Shown one piece after another: positions 1 to 5,580 of a DNA stretch of 5,657 nucleotides. The stretch spans positions 1-5,657 of the forward strand of contig JAFGLK010000006.1 in NCBI GenBank assembly GCA_016928125.1. Reading direction: 5' to 3'. Each line of letters begins with the position of its first letter. Within the stretch, counting starts at the first letter, position 1. Made by a program: the position numbers and the translations under genes. The DNA comes from Anaerolineae bacterium (GTDB lineage Bacteria > Chloroflexota > Anaerolineae > UBA1429). The notes beneath the pieces were generated by a model that was given only the letters and a program-made list of their open reading frames with translations, searched no databases and had not been told where the DNA came from.

Positions 1-275
1 AGCCTGCGCTCCACAGCGGTGTGGATGTCCTCATCGCCGGATGCCAGCCTCAAGCGCCCCTCGGCCCATTCGAGGGCCACCTGCTCCAGCCCCTGCACCA
101 ACGTATCGCATTCTGCCTGCTCGAGGACGCCCGCCCGCCGTAGCGCCCGAGCATAGGCTATGCTGCCCCGGATGTCCATCTGGGCCAGCCGGCGGTCAAA
201 GCCGATCGAGGCGTTGAAATCCCACATGAGGGCGTCGGTGACGCCCTCATAGCGCCCCCCCCACAGTTTCGCCAT
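1..275 (-). CDS. argH: Argininosuccinate lyase, N-terminal part (cut by window edge)
   Basis: Argininosuccinate lyase splits argininosuccinate into arginine and fumarate, the last step of arginine synthesis, in the cytoplasm. Only the first 91 codons are present; family members are about 460 residues, so the catalytic signature loop and the rest lie beyond position 1. The visible part opens with MAKLWGGRYEG, the family's standard N-terminus. It continues with a FNASIGFDRRLAQMDI-type segment (residues 20-35) and DEDIHTAVE (residues 81-89), which matches the conserved DEDIH substrate-binding region. The ATG is 4 nt after the argG stop (TGA CCGC ATG) with only a weak purine stretch upstream, so translation is probably coupled to argG. 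I see no frameshift in the visible part. The assignment is firm despite truncation. Confidence 0.93.
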   Translation of the reverse strand, partial: MAKLWGGRYEGVTDALMWDFNASIGFDRRLAQMDIRGSIAYARALRRAGVLEQAECDTLVQGLEQVALEWAEGRLRLASGDEDIHTAVERR

Positions 276-279
276 GCGG

Positions 280-1542
280 TCAGTCTCGCTTGAACTCGGT
301 ATAGTCGGGACTCTCAAGGTCGGGCTTGCCAGCGCCTTCGATGCTCAGCAGGGCACGCACCTTCATCGAGAGGCCGTAAAGGTTGATGAACCCCTCAGCA
401 TCGGACTGGTCATAGACATTGTCCTCGCCAAAGGTGGCATAGTCCTCGCGATAGAGGCTGGACGGCGATGTGCGCCCCACCAACGCACAGCGGCCCTTGT
501 ACAGCTTCACCCGGGCGGTGCCGGTGACCGGCTCTTGCAGTTTGCGAACAGCGGCATCCAGAGCCTCACGCAAAGGAGTGAACCAGCGACCATAGTAGAC
601 CAGCTCGGCGTACTTTTGCGCGATCAGGTCCTTGTAGTGCATCGTCTCGCCGTCGAGCACCAGCGATTCGAGCCCCTGATGAGCCTTGTACAGAATGGTG
701 CCTCCGGGTGTCTCGTACACGCCACGCGATTTGATGCCCACCAGCCGATTCTCGACCATATCTACACGGCCGACGCCATGCTTGGCGCCGATGGCGTTGA
801 GCGCCGTGACCAATTCGACTGGCCCCATGCTCACGCCATTCACACGCACCGGCAGGCCCTGGCGAAAGTCGATCTCCACATACTCAGGCTCATCCGGCGC
901 GGCCTCGGGCGAGCAGGTGAGCACGTACAACTCCTCCTCAGGCTCTTGCCAGGGATCCTCGAGGATCCCGCCCTCATGGCTCAGATGCCAGATGTTGCGG
1001 TCGCGGCTGTAGATCGAGCGGGTACTCTGGCGCACGCTGATGTTGTGGGCCACGGCGTATTCGAGGGCATCCTCGCGCGAGCGGATATCCCACTCGCGCC
1101 ACGGCGCAATCACTTGCAGCCGCGGATTGAGGGCCTTGAAGGTAAGCTCAAAGCGCACCTGGTCATTGCCCTTGCCCGTGCAGCCGTGAGAGACCGCGTC
1201 GGCCCCTTCCAACTCGGCGATCTCGACCATGCGCTTGGCGATCAGCGGGCGCGCGAATGAGGTACCCAGCAGATACTCGCGCTCATACACGGCGCCAGCC
1301 ATCATGGTCGGGAAGATGTAGTCGCTGACAAACTCGCCGCGCAGGTCCTCGATATAGATCTTGCTGGCGCCACTGGCTAGAGCCTTGGCCTCGAGGCCGT
1401 CCAGCTCCTCCTCCTGGCCCAGATCGGCTGTGAAGCAGATCACCTCGCAGCCATAAGTCTCTAGCAGCCAATTCACAATCACCGATGTGTCCAGGCCGCC
1501 TGAATAGGCCAGGACGCACTTGTTCACCGTTCCCTTGATCAT
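280..1542 (-). CDS. argG: Argininosuccinate synthase
   Basis: Argininosuccinate synthase joins citrulline and aspartate using ATP (to AMP and PPi), the penultimate step of arginine synthesis. It is a cytoplasmic enzyme, normally a homotetramer. The 420-residue product is of normal length. The N-type ATP pyrophosphatase loop AYSGGLDTS is at residues 12-20, [13 protein letters not shown] at 90-102, and the nucleotide/substrate signature [15 protein letters not shown] at 118-132. The C-terminal half has the [15 protein letters not shown] and LEDPW segments of the synthetase domain. The start ATG shares bases with the stop of the upstream acetyltransferase gene (ATGA overlap). It is preceded by GAGGGAG about 8 nt upstream, a good ribosome binding site, which supports this start. 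A GTG five codons in is possible but less well placed. It is followed 4 nt later by argH, as in many bacteria. Confidence 0.98.
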   Translation of the reverse strand: MIKGTVNKCVLAYSGGLDTSVIVNWLLETYGCEVICFTADLGQEEELDGLEAKALASGASKIYIEDLRGEFVSDYIFPTMMAGAVYEREYLLGTSFARPLIAKRMVEIAELEGADAVSHGCTGKGNDQVRFELTFKALNPRLQVIAPWREWDIRSREDALEYAVAHNISVRQSTRSIYSRDRNIWHLSHEGGILEDPWQEPEEELYVLTCSPEAAPDEPEYVEIDFRQGLPVRVNGVSMGPVELVTALNAIGAKHGVGRVDMVENRLVGIKSRGVYETPGGTILYKAHQGLESLVLDGETMHYKDLIAQKYAELVYYGRWFTPLREALDAAVRKLQEPVTGTARVKLYKGRCALVGRTSPSSLYREDYATFGEDNVYDQSDAEGFINLYGLSMKVRALLSIEGAGKPDLESPDYTEFKRD

Positions 1543-2021
1543 GATGCTTTCTCCCTCTCGTCAGTGGCTTGCAGCGGACGGATCATGGCGATCTCATCGC
1601 AGTTGGGGAATTTGGGGCAGTCGAGACAGTCGCCCCAGATCTTGTGGGGCAGGCTGTCTTTGGATACGGTGTGAAAACCCATGCCCGCAAAGAACCCCTC
1701 TCGATAGGTGAGCGCAAATACCTGGGGCACGCCAAAGCTGCGTGCCTCGGCGATGAGCCGCTCGACGATGCGGCGGCCCACGCCGCGCCCTTGCTGTTCG
1801 GGAGCCACGGCCAGCGAGCGGATCTCAGCCATGTCCTCCCAAATGATATGCAGCGCGCCGCAGCCGATCACCATGCCCTCCTCCTCGGCCACGACAAAGT
1901 CGCGCAGGAACTCGTAGATGGCGTGGCGCGAGCGGGGCAGCATCTGGCCCTTGGCGGCCCAAGCATTGATGAGATCGGCCATAGCGGGCACATCCCGGAT
2001 CAGCGGCTTGCGTATCTCCAT
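1539..2021 (-). CDS. argA: Short N-acetylglutamate synthase-type GNAT acetyltransferase
   Basis: This is a 160-residue GNAT-fold acetyltransferase of the short, kinase-domain-free ArgA type, predicted to acetylate glutamate with acetyl-CoA and so start the acetylated arginine pathway. The acetyl-CoA pyrophosphate loop QQGRGVGRR is at residues 76-84, preceded by the strand [10 protein letters not shown] (66-75). [14 protein letters not shown] (103-116) and [10 protein letters not shown] (123-132) are typical of this subfamily, as is [14 protein letters not shown] near the N-terminus. The C-terminus carries three cysteines (132, 135, 141) in a CxxC-x5-C pattern followed by DEIAMI. The long ORF extends upstream inside argD, but similarity begins at MEIRK. 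I therefore place the start at the ATG 2 nt after the argD stop; its Shine-Dalgarno is weak, which suggests coupling to argD. The 3' end overlaps argG by 4 nt. It could be a different amino-acid acetyltransferase, but operon context and motifs favour ArgA. Confidence 0.88.
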   Translation of the reverse strand: MEIRKPLIRDVPAMADLINAWAAKGQMLPRSRHAIYEFLRDFVVAEEEGMVIGCGALHIIWEDMAEIRSLAVAPEQQGRGVGRRIVERLIAEARSFGVPQVFALTYREGFFAGMGFHTVSKDSLPHKIWGDCLDCPKFPNCDEIAMIRPLQATDEREKAS

Positions 2022-2023
2022 AT

Positions 2024-3214
2024 CTAGAGCTGTCCCATAGCGTGATCCAGAATCTCCAGCGCGCGGTCGAGATGCTCCTTTTGCACCACGAGCGGCGGGA
2101 GCAGGCGCAGCACCTGCGGCCCGGCATTGAGAACCAACAGCCCCTCGGCGTAGCAAGTCGGGAACAGCGGCGCCACGGCCTGATCCATCTCGACCCCCCA
2201 GATGGCCCCGCGGCCACGCACCCGCTGGATCGTGTCGTACTTGTCCTGAAGCTCGAGCAGCCCTTCCTCGAGATAGGAGCCCGCCCAACGCACGTGGGCG
2301 AGGAAATCGGGGTCGGAGAGCTTGCGGAACGAGGCCACTGCGGCCGCGGCGATGACCGGGTTGGCCGCAAAGGTGCTGGCATGGTCGCCTGGTTCGATCA
2401 CCTCGGCGACGCGCTGAGTGAGCAGGGTGGCGCCCATGGGCAGGCCGCCGCCCAGGGGCTTGGCCAGCGTCATCAGGTCAGGGTGCACACCATACATCTC
2501 GTGGGCCCAGAGATCGCCGGTGCGGCCCAGGCCGCATTGCACCTCGTCGAAGATGAGGAGCGCGCCGCGGCGGTCGCAGAGCTCGCGCAGGCCGCGCAGA
2601 AAGGCCTCGTCCGCAGGGATGACACCTCCCTCGCCCTGCAGAGGCTCGACGATGACGGCGCAGGTCTGGTCACCCACCAGGGCCTCGGCAGAGGCGAGAT
2701 CGTTGTAGGTGGCGATATGCGCGCCGGGCATCAGCGGCAGAAAAGGCTCCTGGTAGTGGGGGCGCGGCGTGAGGGCCAGCGCGCCCATAGTGCGACCGTG
2801 GAACGCGCCGCTAAAAGCGACGATCTCGGTCTTGTCGGGGCCGCCGTTGGCCTTGGCCCACTTGCGCGCGAATTTGATGGCTGCCTCCACCGACTCGGCG
2901 CCCGAATTGCAGTAGTAGACCTTGTCGGCGAACGACGACTCGACCAAGAGCTGCGCCAGCTCGGCCTGGGGCGCGGTGCAGTAGAGATTGGAAACGTGGG
3001 TGAGACGAGCAGCCTGATCGCAGATGGCCTGCACCACGTCAGGGTCGCCATAGCCCAGGGCGCTGACGGCGATGCCGCTGACAAAGTCGAGATAGGCCTT
3101 GCCGTCGGTGTCATACAACATCAGGCCCTCGCCACGGTCGAGCACAAAGGGCGCGCGCGCATACGTGTGGAGCACGTACTTGTCGTCGAGCGCCAAGATC
3201 TCTTGGGTGTTCAT
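2024..3214 (-). CDS. argD: Acetylornithine aminotransferase
   Basis: This PLP-dependent class III aminotransferase converts N-acetylglutamate semialdehyde and glutamate to N-acetylornithine and 2-oxoglutarate, and may also serve as succinyldiaminopimelate aminotransferase as in other bacteria. The 396-residue length is normal. Visible landmarks are the phosphate-binding NSGAESVE (residues 103-110), AFHGRTMGALALT (137-149), EPLQGEGG (about 180-187), the PLP ring aspartate in IFDEVQCGLGRTG (Asp223), and the Schiff-base lysine in TLAKPLGGGLPMGA (Lys252). The ATG is preceded by a strong AGGGAGGAG 7 nt upstream. The 69-nt gap from argB is the largest inside the operon, and I saw no convincing promoter or terminator there. 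The stop is 2 nt before the acetyltransferase start. All key residues are present. Confidence 0.97.
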   Translation of the reverse strand: MNTQEILALDDKYVLHTYARAPFVLDRGEGLMLYDTDGKAYLDFVSGIAVSALGYGDPDVVQAICDQAARLTHVSNLYCTAPQAELAQLLVESSFADKVYYCNSGAESVEAAIKFARKWAKANGGPDKTEIVAFSGAFHGRTMGALALTPRPHYQEPFLPLMPGAHIATYNDLASAEALVGDQTCAVIVEPLQGEGGVIPADEAFLRGLRELCDRRGALLIFDEVQCGLGRTGDLWAHEMYGVHPDLMTLAKPLGGGLPMGATLLTQRVAEVIEPGDHASTFAANPVIAAAAVASFRKLSDPDFLAHVRWAGSYLEEGLLELQDKYDTIQRVRGRGAIWGVEMDQAVAPLFPTCYAEGLLVLNAGPQVLRLLPPLVVQKEHLDRALEILDHAMGQL

Positions 3215-3283
3215 CGTGTAGCTCCTCCCTGTTTTTGTGTGAACGGAATCTGTTTGACGATAGTGACTCGTGTATATTTCATC

Positions 3284-4048
3284 CTACTCGCCCGTGACCC
3301 ATGTGCCCGTGCCCTGGGCCAACCCCTCCAGGTCGGTGATACGGGCGCTGTGCACGCGCCTGGCCACCGCATCGAGAGCCGCGCGCACCTTGGGGATCAT
3401 GCCGCCGGTGATGTGGCCCTGGGCGATCATGTCGTTGGCCTGGGCGACGCTCAGGCTGGGGAGCAGGTCGCCCCGGTAGAGTACGCCCGGCACGTCCGTC
3501 AGCAGGATCATCTCGCCTACCTGCATGGCGCTGGCCACTGCCAGAGCCGCGTGATCGGCGTTGACATTGAGCGCGCGTCCGTCGTCGCCCAAGGAGATGG
3601 GCGAGATAATCGGTGTGAAGCCGCTCTCCAAGAGGCCCGTGAGGCAGGCCGTGTCGACGACGGTGACCTCGCCGACGCGCCCCAGGTCGCCGCGAGGGTG
3701 TAGCAGCTTTGCGGCGCGCATGAGGCCGGCGTCCACGCCGCTGAGCCCCAAGGCGCGCACGCCGCGGCTGACCAGGCGGGCGGTGAGACGCTTGTTGACC
3801 GTGCCGGATAGGGCCATCTCGGCGATCCAGAGGGAGTCATCGTCGGTGATGCGCAGGCCGTCGATAAAGCTGGGCGCGATGCCAAGGCGCTTTTGTAGAT
3901 CGGCGATGTCGCGCCCCCCGCCGTGAACCACAATCAGCTGGTGCTGACCCACAAGCTGGACCAGGGCCTCCACGAGGCAATCGAGAACCGGCCCATCTTG
4001 CAGCTCGGCACCGCCGATCTTGAGCAGGGTGAGGTCTGATGTGGTCAT
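3284..4048 (-). CDS. argB: N-acetylglutamate kinase
   Basis: This enzyme phosphorylates N-acetylglutamate with ATP, the second step of arginine synthesis. The 254-residue product has the amino-acid-kinase fold landmarks: LLKIGGAEL near residues 8-16, VVHGGGRD at about 40-47, the acetylglutamate-binding GLRITDD at about 64-70, ALNVNADHAA in the middle, LLTDVPGVL, and ITGGMIPKV, which contains the catalytic lysine. GLRITD points to ArgB rather than the LysW-dependent kinases LysZ/ArgX. The protein begins almost directly at the first beta strand and lacks the N-terminal helix found in arginine-inhibited hexameric kinases. By family knowledge it is therefore probably not strongly inhibited by arginine. 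The ATG is 12 nt after the argC stop, and the AGAGGG overlapping that stop serves as ribosome binding site (8 nt spacing). Confidence 0.97.
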   Translation of the reverse strand: MTTSDLTLLKIGGAELQDGPVLDCLVEALVQLVGQHQLIVVHGGGRDIADLQKRLGIAPSFIDGLRITDDDSLWIAEMALSGTVNKRLTARLVSRGVRALGLSGVDAGLMRAAKLLHPRGDLGRVGEVTVVDTACLTGLLESGFTPIISPISLGDDGRALNVNADHAALAVASAMQVGEMILLTDVPGVLYRGDLLPSLSVAQANDMIAQGHITGGMIPKVRAALDAVARRVHSARITDLEGLAQGTGTWVTGE

Positions 4049-4060
4049 GTGCTTCGCCCT

Positions 4061-5071
4061 CTAGGCCGTCAGACCGGCCGTCTCGTCCAGACCGAACATC
4101 ACGTTCATATTCTGCACCGCCTGCCCCGACGCGCCCTTGAGCAGGTTGTCGAGGGCTGTGACGAGGATGTACTCGCCAGGCAAGCCTGCGGAAGCCACCG
4201 AGAGGGCGCAGCGATTGGTCTCGACCACGTGGGCCAGGGTGGCCAATCGGCCCTCGGGCAGGACGTGCACAAACGGCTCGTCGCCATAGGCTTGCTCCCA
4301 CAGCGCCACCACATCCGAAGCTGCCATGGAGGGATCCAGGGTGAGATAGATCGTGGAGAGAATGCCTCTCGACACGGGCAGGAGATGGGGCGCAAAAGTG
4401 ACATGGATGAAGCGCCCGGCGTAAAGCGCGATCTCTTGTTCGATCTCGGGCGTATGGCGATGTAGATGGCCCACATTATAGGCCGAAAAGTTGCCGTGCA
4501 CACTCACAAAGTGCGTGGTGGGGGTGGCCTTGGCACCCGCGCCCGACACGCCCGATTTGGCGTCGATGATGATGCGCTTCCCCTGGACCAGTCCACGCTG
4601 CAGCAGGGGGTAGAGCGCCAGCAGCGGGCCGGTGGGGTAGCAGCCCGGGTTGGCCACCAGCGCGGCCCGGGCCACCTGCTCGCGGTAGATCTCGGTAAGC
4701 CCATACACCGCGTCAGGGATCAGACCGGGCACGGGATGAGTGCCATAGAACTGCTGGTAGATGCCGACATCGCGCAGGCGGAAATCGGCCGAGAGATCAA
4801 CGCAGCGCGCGCCAGCGGCCAGGACGCGCTCGGCCCAGGGCGCTGAGGCGTGGTGGGGGGTACAGAGAAAGACCACGTCGACCTGATCGAGGGGCGCGTC
4901 GTCCGGGGCCACAAGCAGGTTGTCGAACGGGCAGGGATAGACGGCATCGAAACGCTGCCCGGCGTACGTCTCGGATGCGGCAAAGGCGACTTGTGCCTCT
5001 GCGTGGCGGCGAAAGATCTTGAGCAGCTCAAAACCTGTGTAGCCGGTGGCGCCCAGAATGCCGATTTTCAT
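4061..5071 (-). CDS. argC: N-acetyl-gamma-glutamyl-phosphate reductase
   Basis: ArgC reduces N-acetylglutamyl phosphate with NADPH to the semialdehyde, the third step of the pathway. The 336-residue product starts MKIGILGATGYTG, the Rossmann-type dinucleotide-binding loop (GATGYTG at residues 7-13). It contains FLCTPHHAS at about 68-76, VDLSADFRLRD at 91-101, the catalytic cysteine in NPGCYPT (Cys144), KSGVSGAG at 172-179, the GHLHRHTPEI active-site histidine segment (201-210) and FAPHLLPVSRGI. The frame is open further upstream, but that part would run through the terminator hairpin. The ATG at 5071 has a clear GAGGAG (5081-5086) 9 nt before it and matches the family N-terminus, so I chose it. 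It is the first structural gene after the leader region and is probably controlled by the attenuator there. Confidence 0.98.
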   Translation of the reverse strand: MKIGILGATGYTGFELLKIFRRHAEAQVAFAASETYAGQRFDAVYPCPFDNLLVAPDDAPLDQVDVVFLCTPHHASAPWAERVLAAGARCVDLSADFRLRDVGIYQQFYGTHPVPGLIPDAVYGLTEIYREQVARAALVANPGCYPTGPLLALYPLLQRGLVQGKRIIIDAKSGVSGAGAKATPTTHFVSVHGNFSAYNVGHLHRHTPEIEQEIALYAGRFIHVTFAPHLLPVSRGILSTIYLTLDPSMAASDVVALWEQAYGDEPFVHVLPEGRLATLAHVVETNRCALSVASAGLPGEYILVTALDNLLKGASGQAVQNMNVMFGLDETAGLTA

Positions 5072-5106
5072 CTTGTGACACTCCTCAACAGGCTGCGGTT
5101 GATAGG

Positions 5107-5122
5107 TGCCGGGCAGCCGGCA
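5107..5122 (-). other. Small hairpin between attenuator and argC
   Basis: TGCCGG and CCGGCA form a 6-bp stem around a CTGC loop, in the readthrough transcript after the terminator and about 20 nt before the argC ribosome binding site. There is no following U-run, so it is not a terminator. It may only be a stable spacer in the 5' untranslated region, and I assign it no function. Confidence 0.4.
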
Positions 5123-5143
5123 GATTGGCCTGAGTCTCCACAT

Positions 5144-5177
5144 AAAAAACACCAGCTCTCCGTCTGGAGAGCTGGTG
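5144..5177 (-). terminator. Intrinsic terminator / attenuator upstream of argC
   Basis: On the minus strand CACCAGCTCTCC and GGAGAGCTGGTG form a perfect 12-bp stem with an AGAC tetraloop, followed directly by six T residues (5149-5144). It is a textbook rho-independent terminator. It lies about 70 nt before the argC start and about 120 nt after the likely transcription start, so it can only act on the leader transcript. Its upstream arm and loop are complementary to a segment at the end of the leader ORF, which makes it an attenuator rather than a plain end-of-gene terminator. Confidence 0.95.
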
Positions 5178-5221
5178 GCTCGATCACCTATGATTGAAGC
5201 CCGCGGCGAACTATCCAGACG
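5161..5221 (-). promoter_or_regulatory. Predicted antiterminator of the arg leader
   Basis: The minus-strand segment CGTCTGGA (5221-5214) is an exact 8-nt complement of TCCAGACG (5168-5161), which comprises the end of the terminator's upstream arm, its loop and the first base of the downstream arm. Extending the pairing gives 10 of 11 matched positions (5221-5211 with 5171-5161). Forming it destroys the terminator. Between the two strands lies a smaller hairpin (5201-5177: GGCTT with GAGCC, then ATCA with TGAT around a TAGG loop) that would bring them together. A competing 5-bp hairpin, CCGGA (5231-5227) with TCTGG (5219-5215), could hold the antiterminator strand when it is not needed. The pairings are seen directly in the sequence; the switching is inferred. 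Confidence 0.75.
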
Positions 5222-5276
5222 ATGGGTCCGGGTATGGCCTCGAGCTCCTCCTGATGATCACGGTCATGGACTGCAT
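5211..5276 (-). CDS. Arginine-rich leader peptide of the arg operon (putative)
   Basis: This is a 21-codon ORF starting ATG CAG TCC ATG ACC, with arginine at codons 9, 10 and 13, all AGG; the middle reads VIIRRSSRPYPD. AGG is otherwise scarce nearby: in argB I count one AGG among 16 arginine codons. The ORF starts about 25 nt after the predicted transcription start. AGGGAG (5294-5289) lies 12 nt before the first ATG, a slightly long spacing. An internal ATG at 5267 would give the 18-residue MTVIIRRSSRPYPDPSSG but has no good ribosome binding site. The TAG stop (5213-5211) is inside the extended antiterminator pairing, so a ribosome finishing the peptide would mask that strand. The role is predicted to be a sensor of charged tRNA-Arg and not a functional peptide. 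The frame stays open upstream through the promoter, which I regard as coincidence. Confidence 0.72.
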   Translation of the reverse strand: MQSMTVIIRRSSRPYPDPSSG

Positions 5277-5306
5277 GGTCGGTTTGTGCTCCCTGAATGT
5301 AGCCCC

Positions 5307-5335
5307 AGTGTATCGCAAAGCGCCGTGATTGTCAA
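5307..5335 (-). promoter_or_regulatory. Sigma70-type promoter of the argC operon leader
   Basis: On the minus strand TTGACA (5335-5330) is separated by exactly 17 nt from TACACT (5312-5307). This is a perfect -35 box and a -10 with four of six consensus bases at optimal spacing. Initiation is expected near 5300-5298, giving a leader of about 230 nt before argC. It is correctly placed for the leader ORF and attenuator. I do not see a convincing ArgR-type operator (paired TGAAT/ATTCA halves) around it; a single ATTCA downstream of the -10 is not enough. Confidence 0.85.
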
Positions 5336-5376
5336 GAGCGATTTCGCCACCGCCGTAGGACCCCTCAAAGCGAGCC

Positions 5377-5405
5377 GCTCCCGCGACGCGTGAACGTCCG
5401 GGAGC
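5377..5405 (-). repeat. Strong hairpin of unknown role upstream of the arg promoter
   Basis: Reading the minus strand, GCTCCCG then GACG pair with CGTC and CGGGAGC around a TTCACG loop, with one unpaired G, giving an 11-bp stem. No T-run follows on the minus strand (GGCTCGCTTTGAGG) or on the plus strand, so it is not an obvious intrinsic terminator. It lies about 30 nt into any transcript from the second upstream promoter and about 40 nt before the -35 box of the arg promoter. It could be a processing or stabilising structure or a protein-binding palindrome. Confidence 0.6.
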
Positions 5406-5439
5406 ATGGCCCAGGTGGGAAAGCACCCAGGCGACGGCG

Positions 5440-5468
5440 ATTCTAGCATGACCCGCGTCCGGTGGCAA
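5440..5468 (-). promoter_or_regulatory. Possible second upstream promoter
   Basis: The minus strand shows TTGCCA (5468-5463), 17 nt, then TAGAAT (5445-5440), with a TGC extended -10 element just before it. Each hexamer matches the sigma70 consensus at four or five positions with ideal spacing. A transcript starting near 5433 would read through the 5377-5405 hairpin and the arg promoter into the leader. It might be a second arg promoter or drive a small RNA; no coding start with a good ribosome binding site follows it. Moderate confidence, since GC-rich sequence can give chance matches. Confidence 0.5.
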
Positions 5469-5483
5469 CACTTGGACGCGGGT
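5451..5483. repeat. 10-bp perfect inverted repeat over the second promoter
   Basis: ACCCGCGTCC (5451-5460) and GGACGCGGGT (5474-5483) are perfect inverted repeats separated by 13 nt. They straddle the -35 box of the possible upstream promoter and cover most of its spacer. That position suits either a repressor operator or, as RNA, the end of the tRNA-Ser transcript. A T-run is missing on the minus strand; on the plus strand only a loose TTTCTGGTTTG follows. The repeat is clear; the role is not. Confidence 0.6.
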
Positions 5484-5491
5484 TTCTGGTT

Positions 5492-5511
5492 TGACGGCAT
5501 TCTGACGGCAT
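5492..5511. repeat. 9-bp direct repeat, 11-bp period
   Basis: TGACGGCAT occurs twice (5492-5500 and 5503-5511) separated by TC, so the copies are one helical turn apart. This spacing is common for DNA-binding sites contacted on the same face. It lies between the tRNA-Ser gene and the possible second promoter. Two copies of a 9-mer can also arise by chance or a small duplication. Confidence 0.5.
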
Positions 5512-5580
5512 CACGCCGCCGAAGGCCCTGGGCTGAGTCGTCGAGAAAAGATCAAGAGGACGCAAAAGGAAAGCAACAGG

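Noticed and set aside
2022..2288. Upstream extension of the acetyltransferase frame (89 extra codons)
   Set aside because: It lies entirely within the well-supported argD coding region in another frame and has no GNAT similarity.
3215..3283. Internal promoter between argB and argD
   Set aside because: A TATACA-like -10 exists on the minus strand, but no acceptable -35 sits at 16-18 nt. The plus-strand TTGACG likewise lacks a matching -10 at proper spacing.
2042..3703. Long plus-strand ORF of 553 codons opposite argD and argB
   Set aside because: It is an antisense shadow caused by the codon bias of the GC-rich minus-strand genes. It crosses two clear genes and their intergenic gap and has no recognisable protein family.
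5072..5152. N-terminal extension of ArgC beginning MFFMWRLRP
   Set aside because: It would be encoded across the U-run after the terminator and does not resemble ArgC. The internal ATG at 5071 has a good ribosome binding site and matches the family start.
5295..5312. ArgR operator near the arg promoter
   Set aside because: Only one ATTCA half-site is present with no inverted partner at the proper spacing, so an ARG box cannot be supported.
5144..5335. T-box riboswitch as the explanation for the leader and terminator
   Set aside because: I do not find the T-box sequence (AGGGTGG-ACCGCGG type) or a recognisable Stem I specifier loop. GCCGCGGGC near 5200 is only a partial resemblance. The leader ORF and stop-codon overlap fit peptide-based attenuation better.
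5211..5471. 86-codon ORF containing the leader peptide frame at its end
   Set aside because: It begins upstream of both predicted promoter -10 boxes and spans them, and its composition looks like translated non-coding sequence. Only the final 21 codons are placed to be translated from the arg promoter.
5523..5580. Intrinsic terminator directly after tRNA-Ser
   Set aside because: There are T-rich patches on the minus strand but no adjacent stable stem, so I cannot call one.
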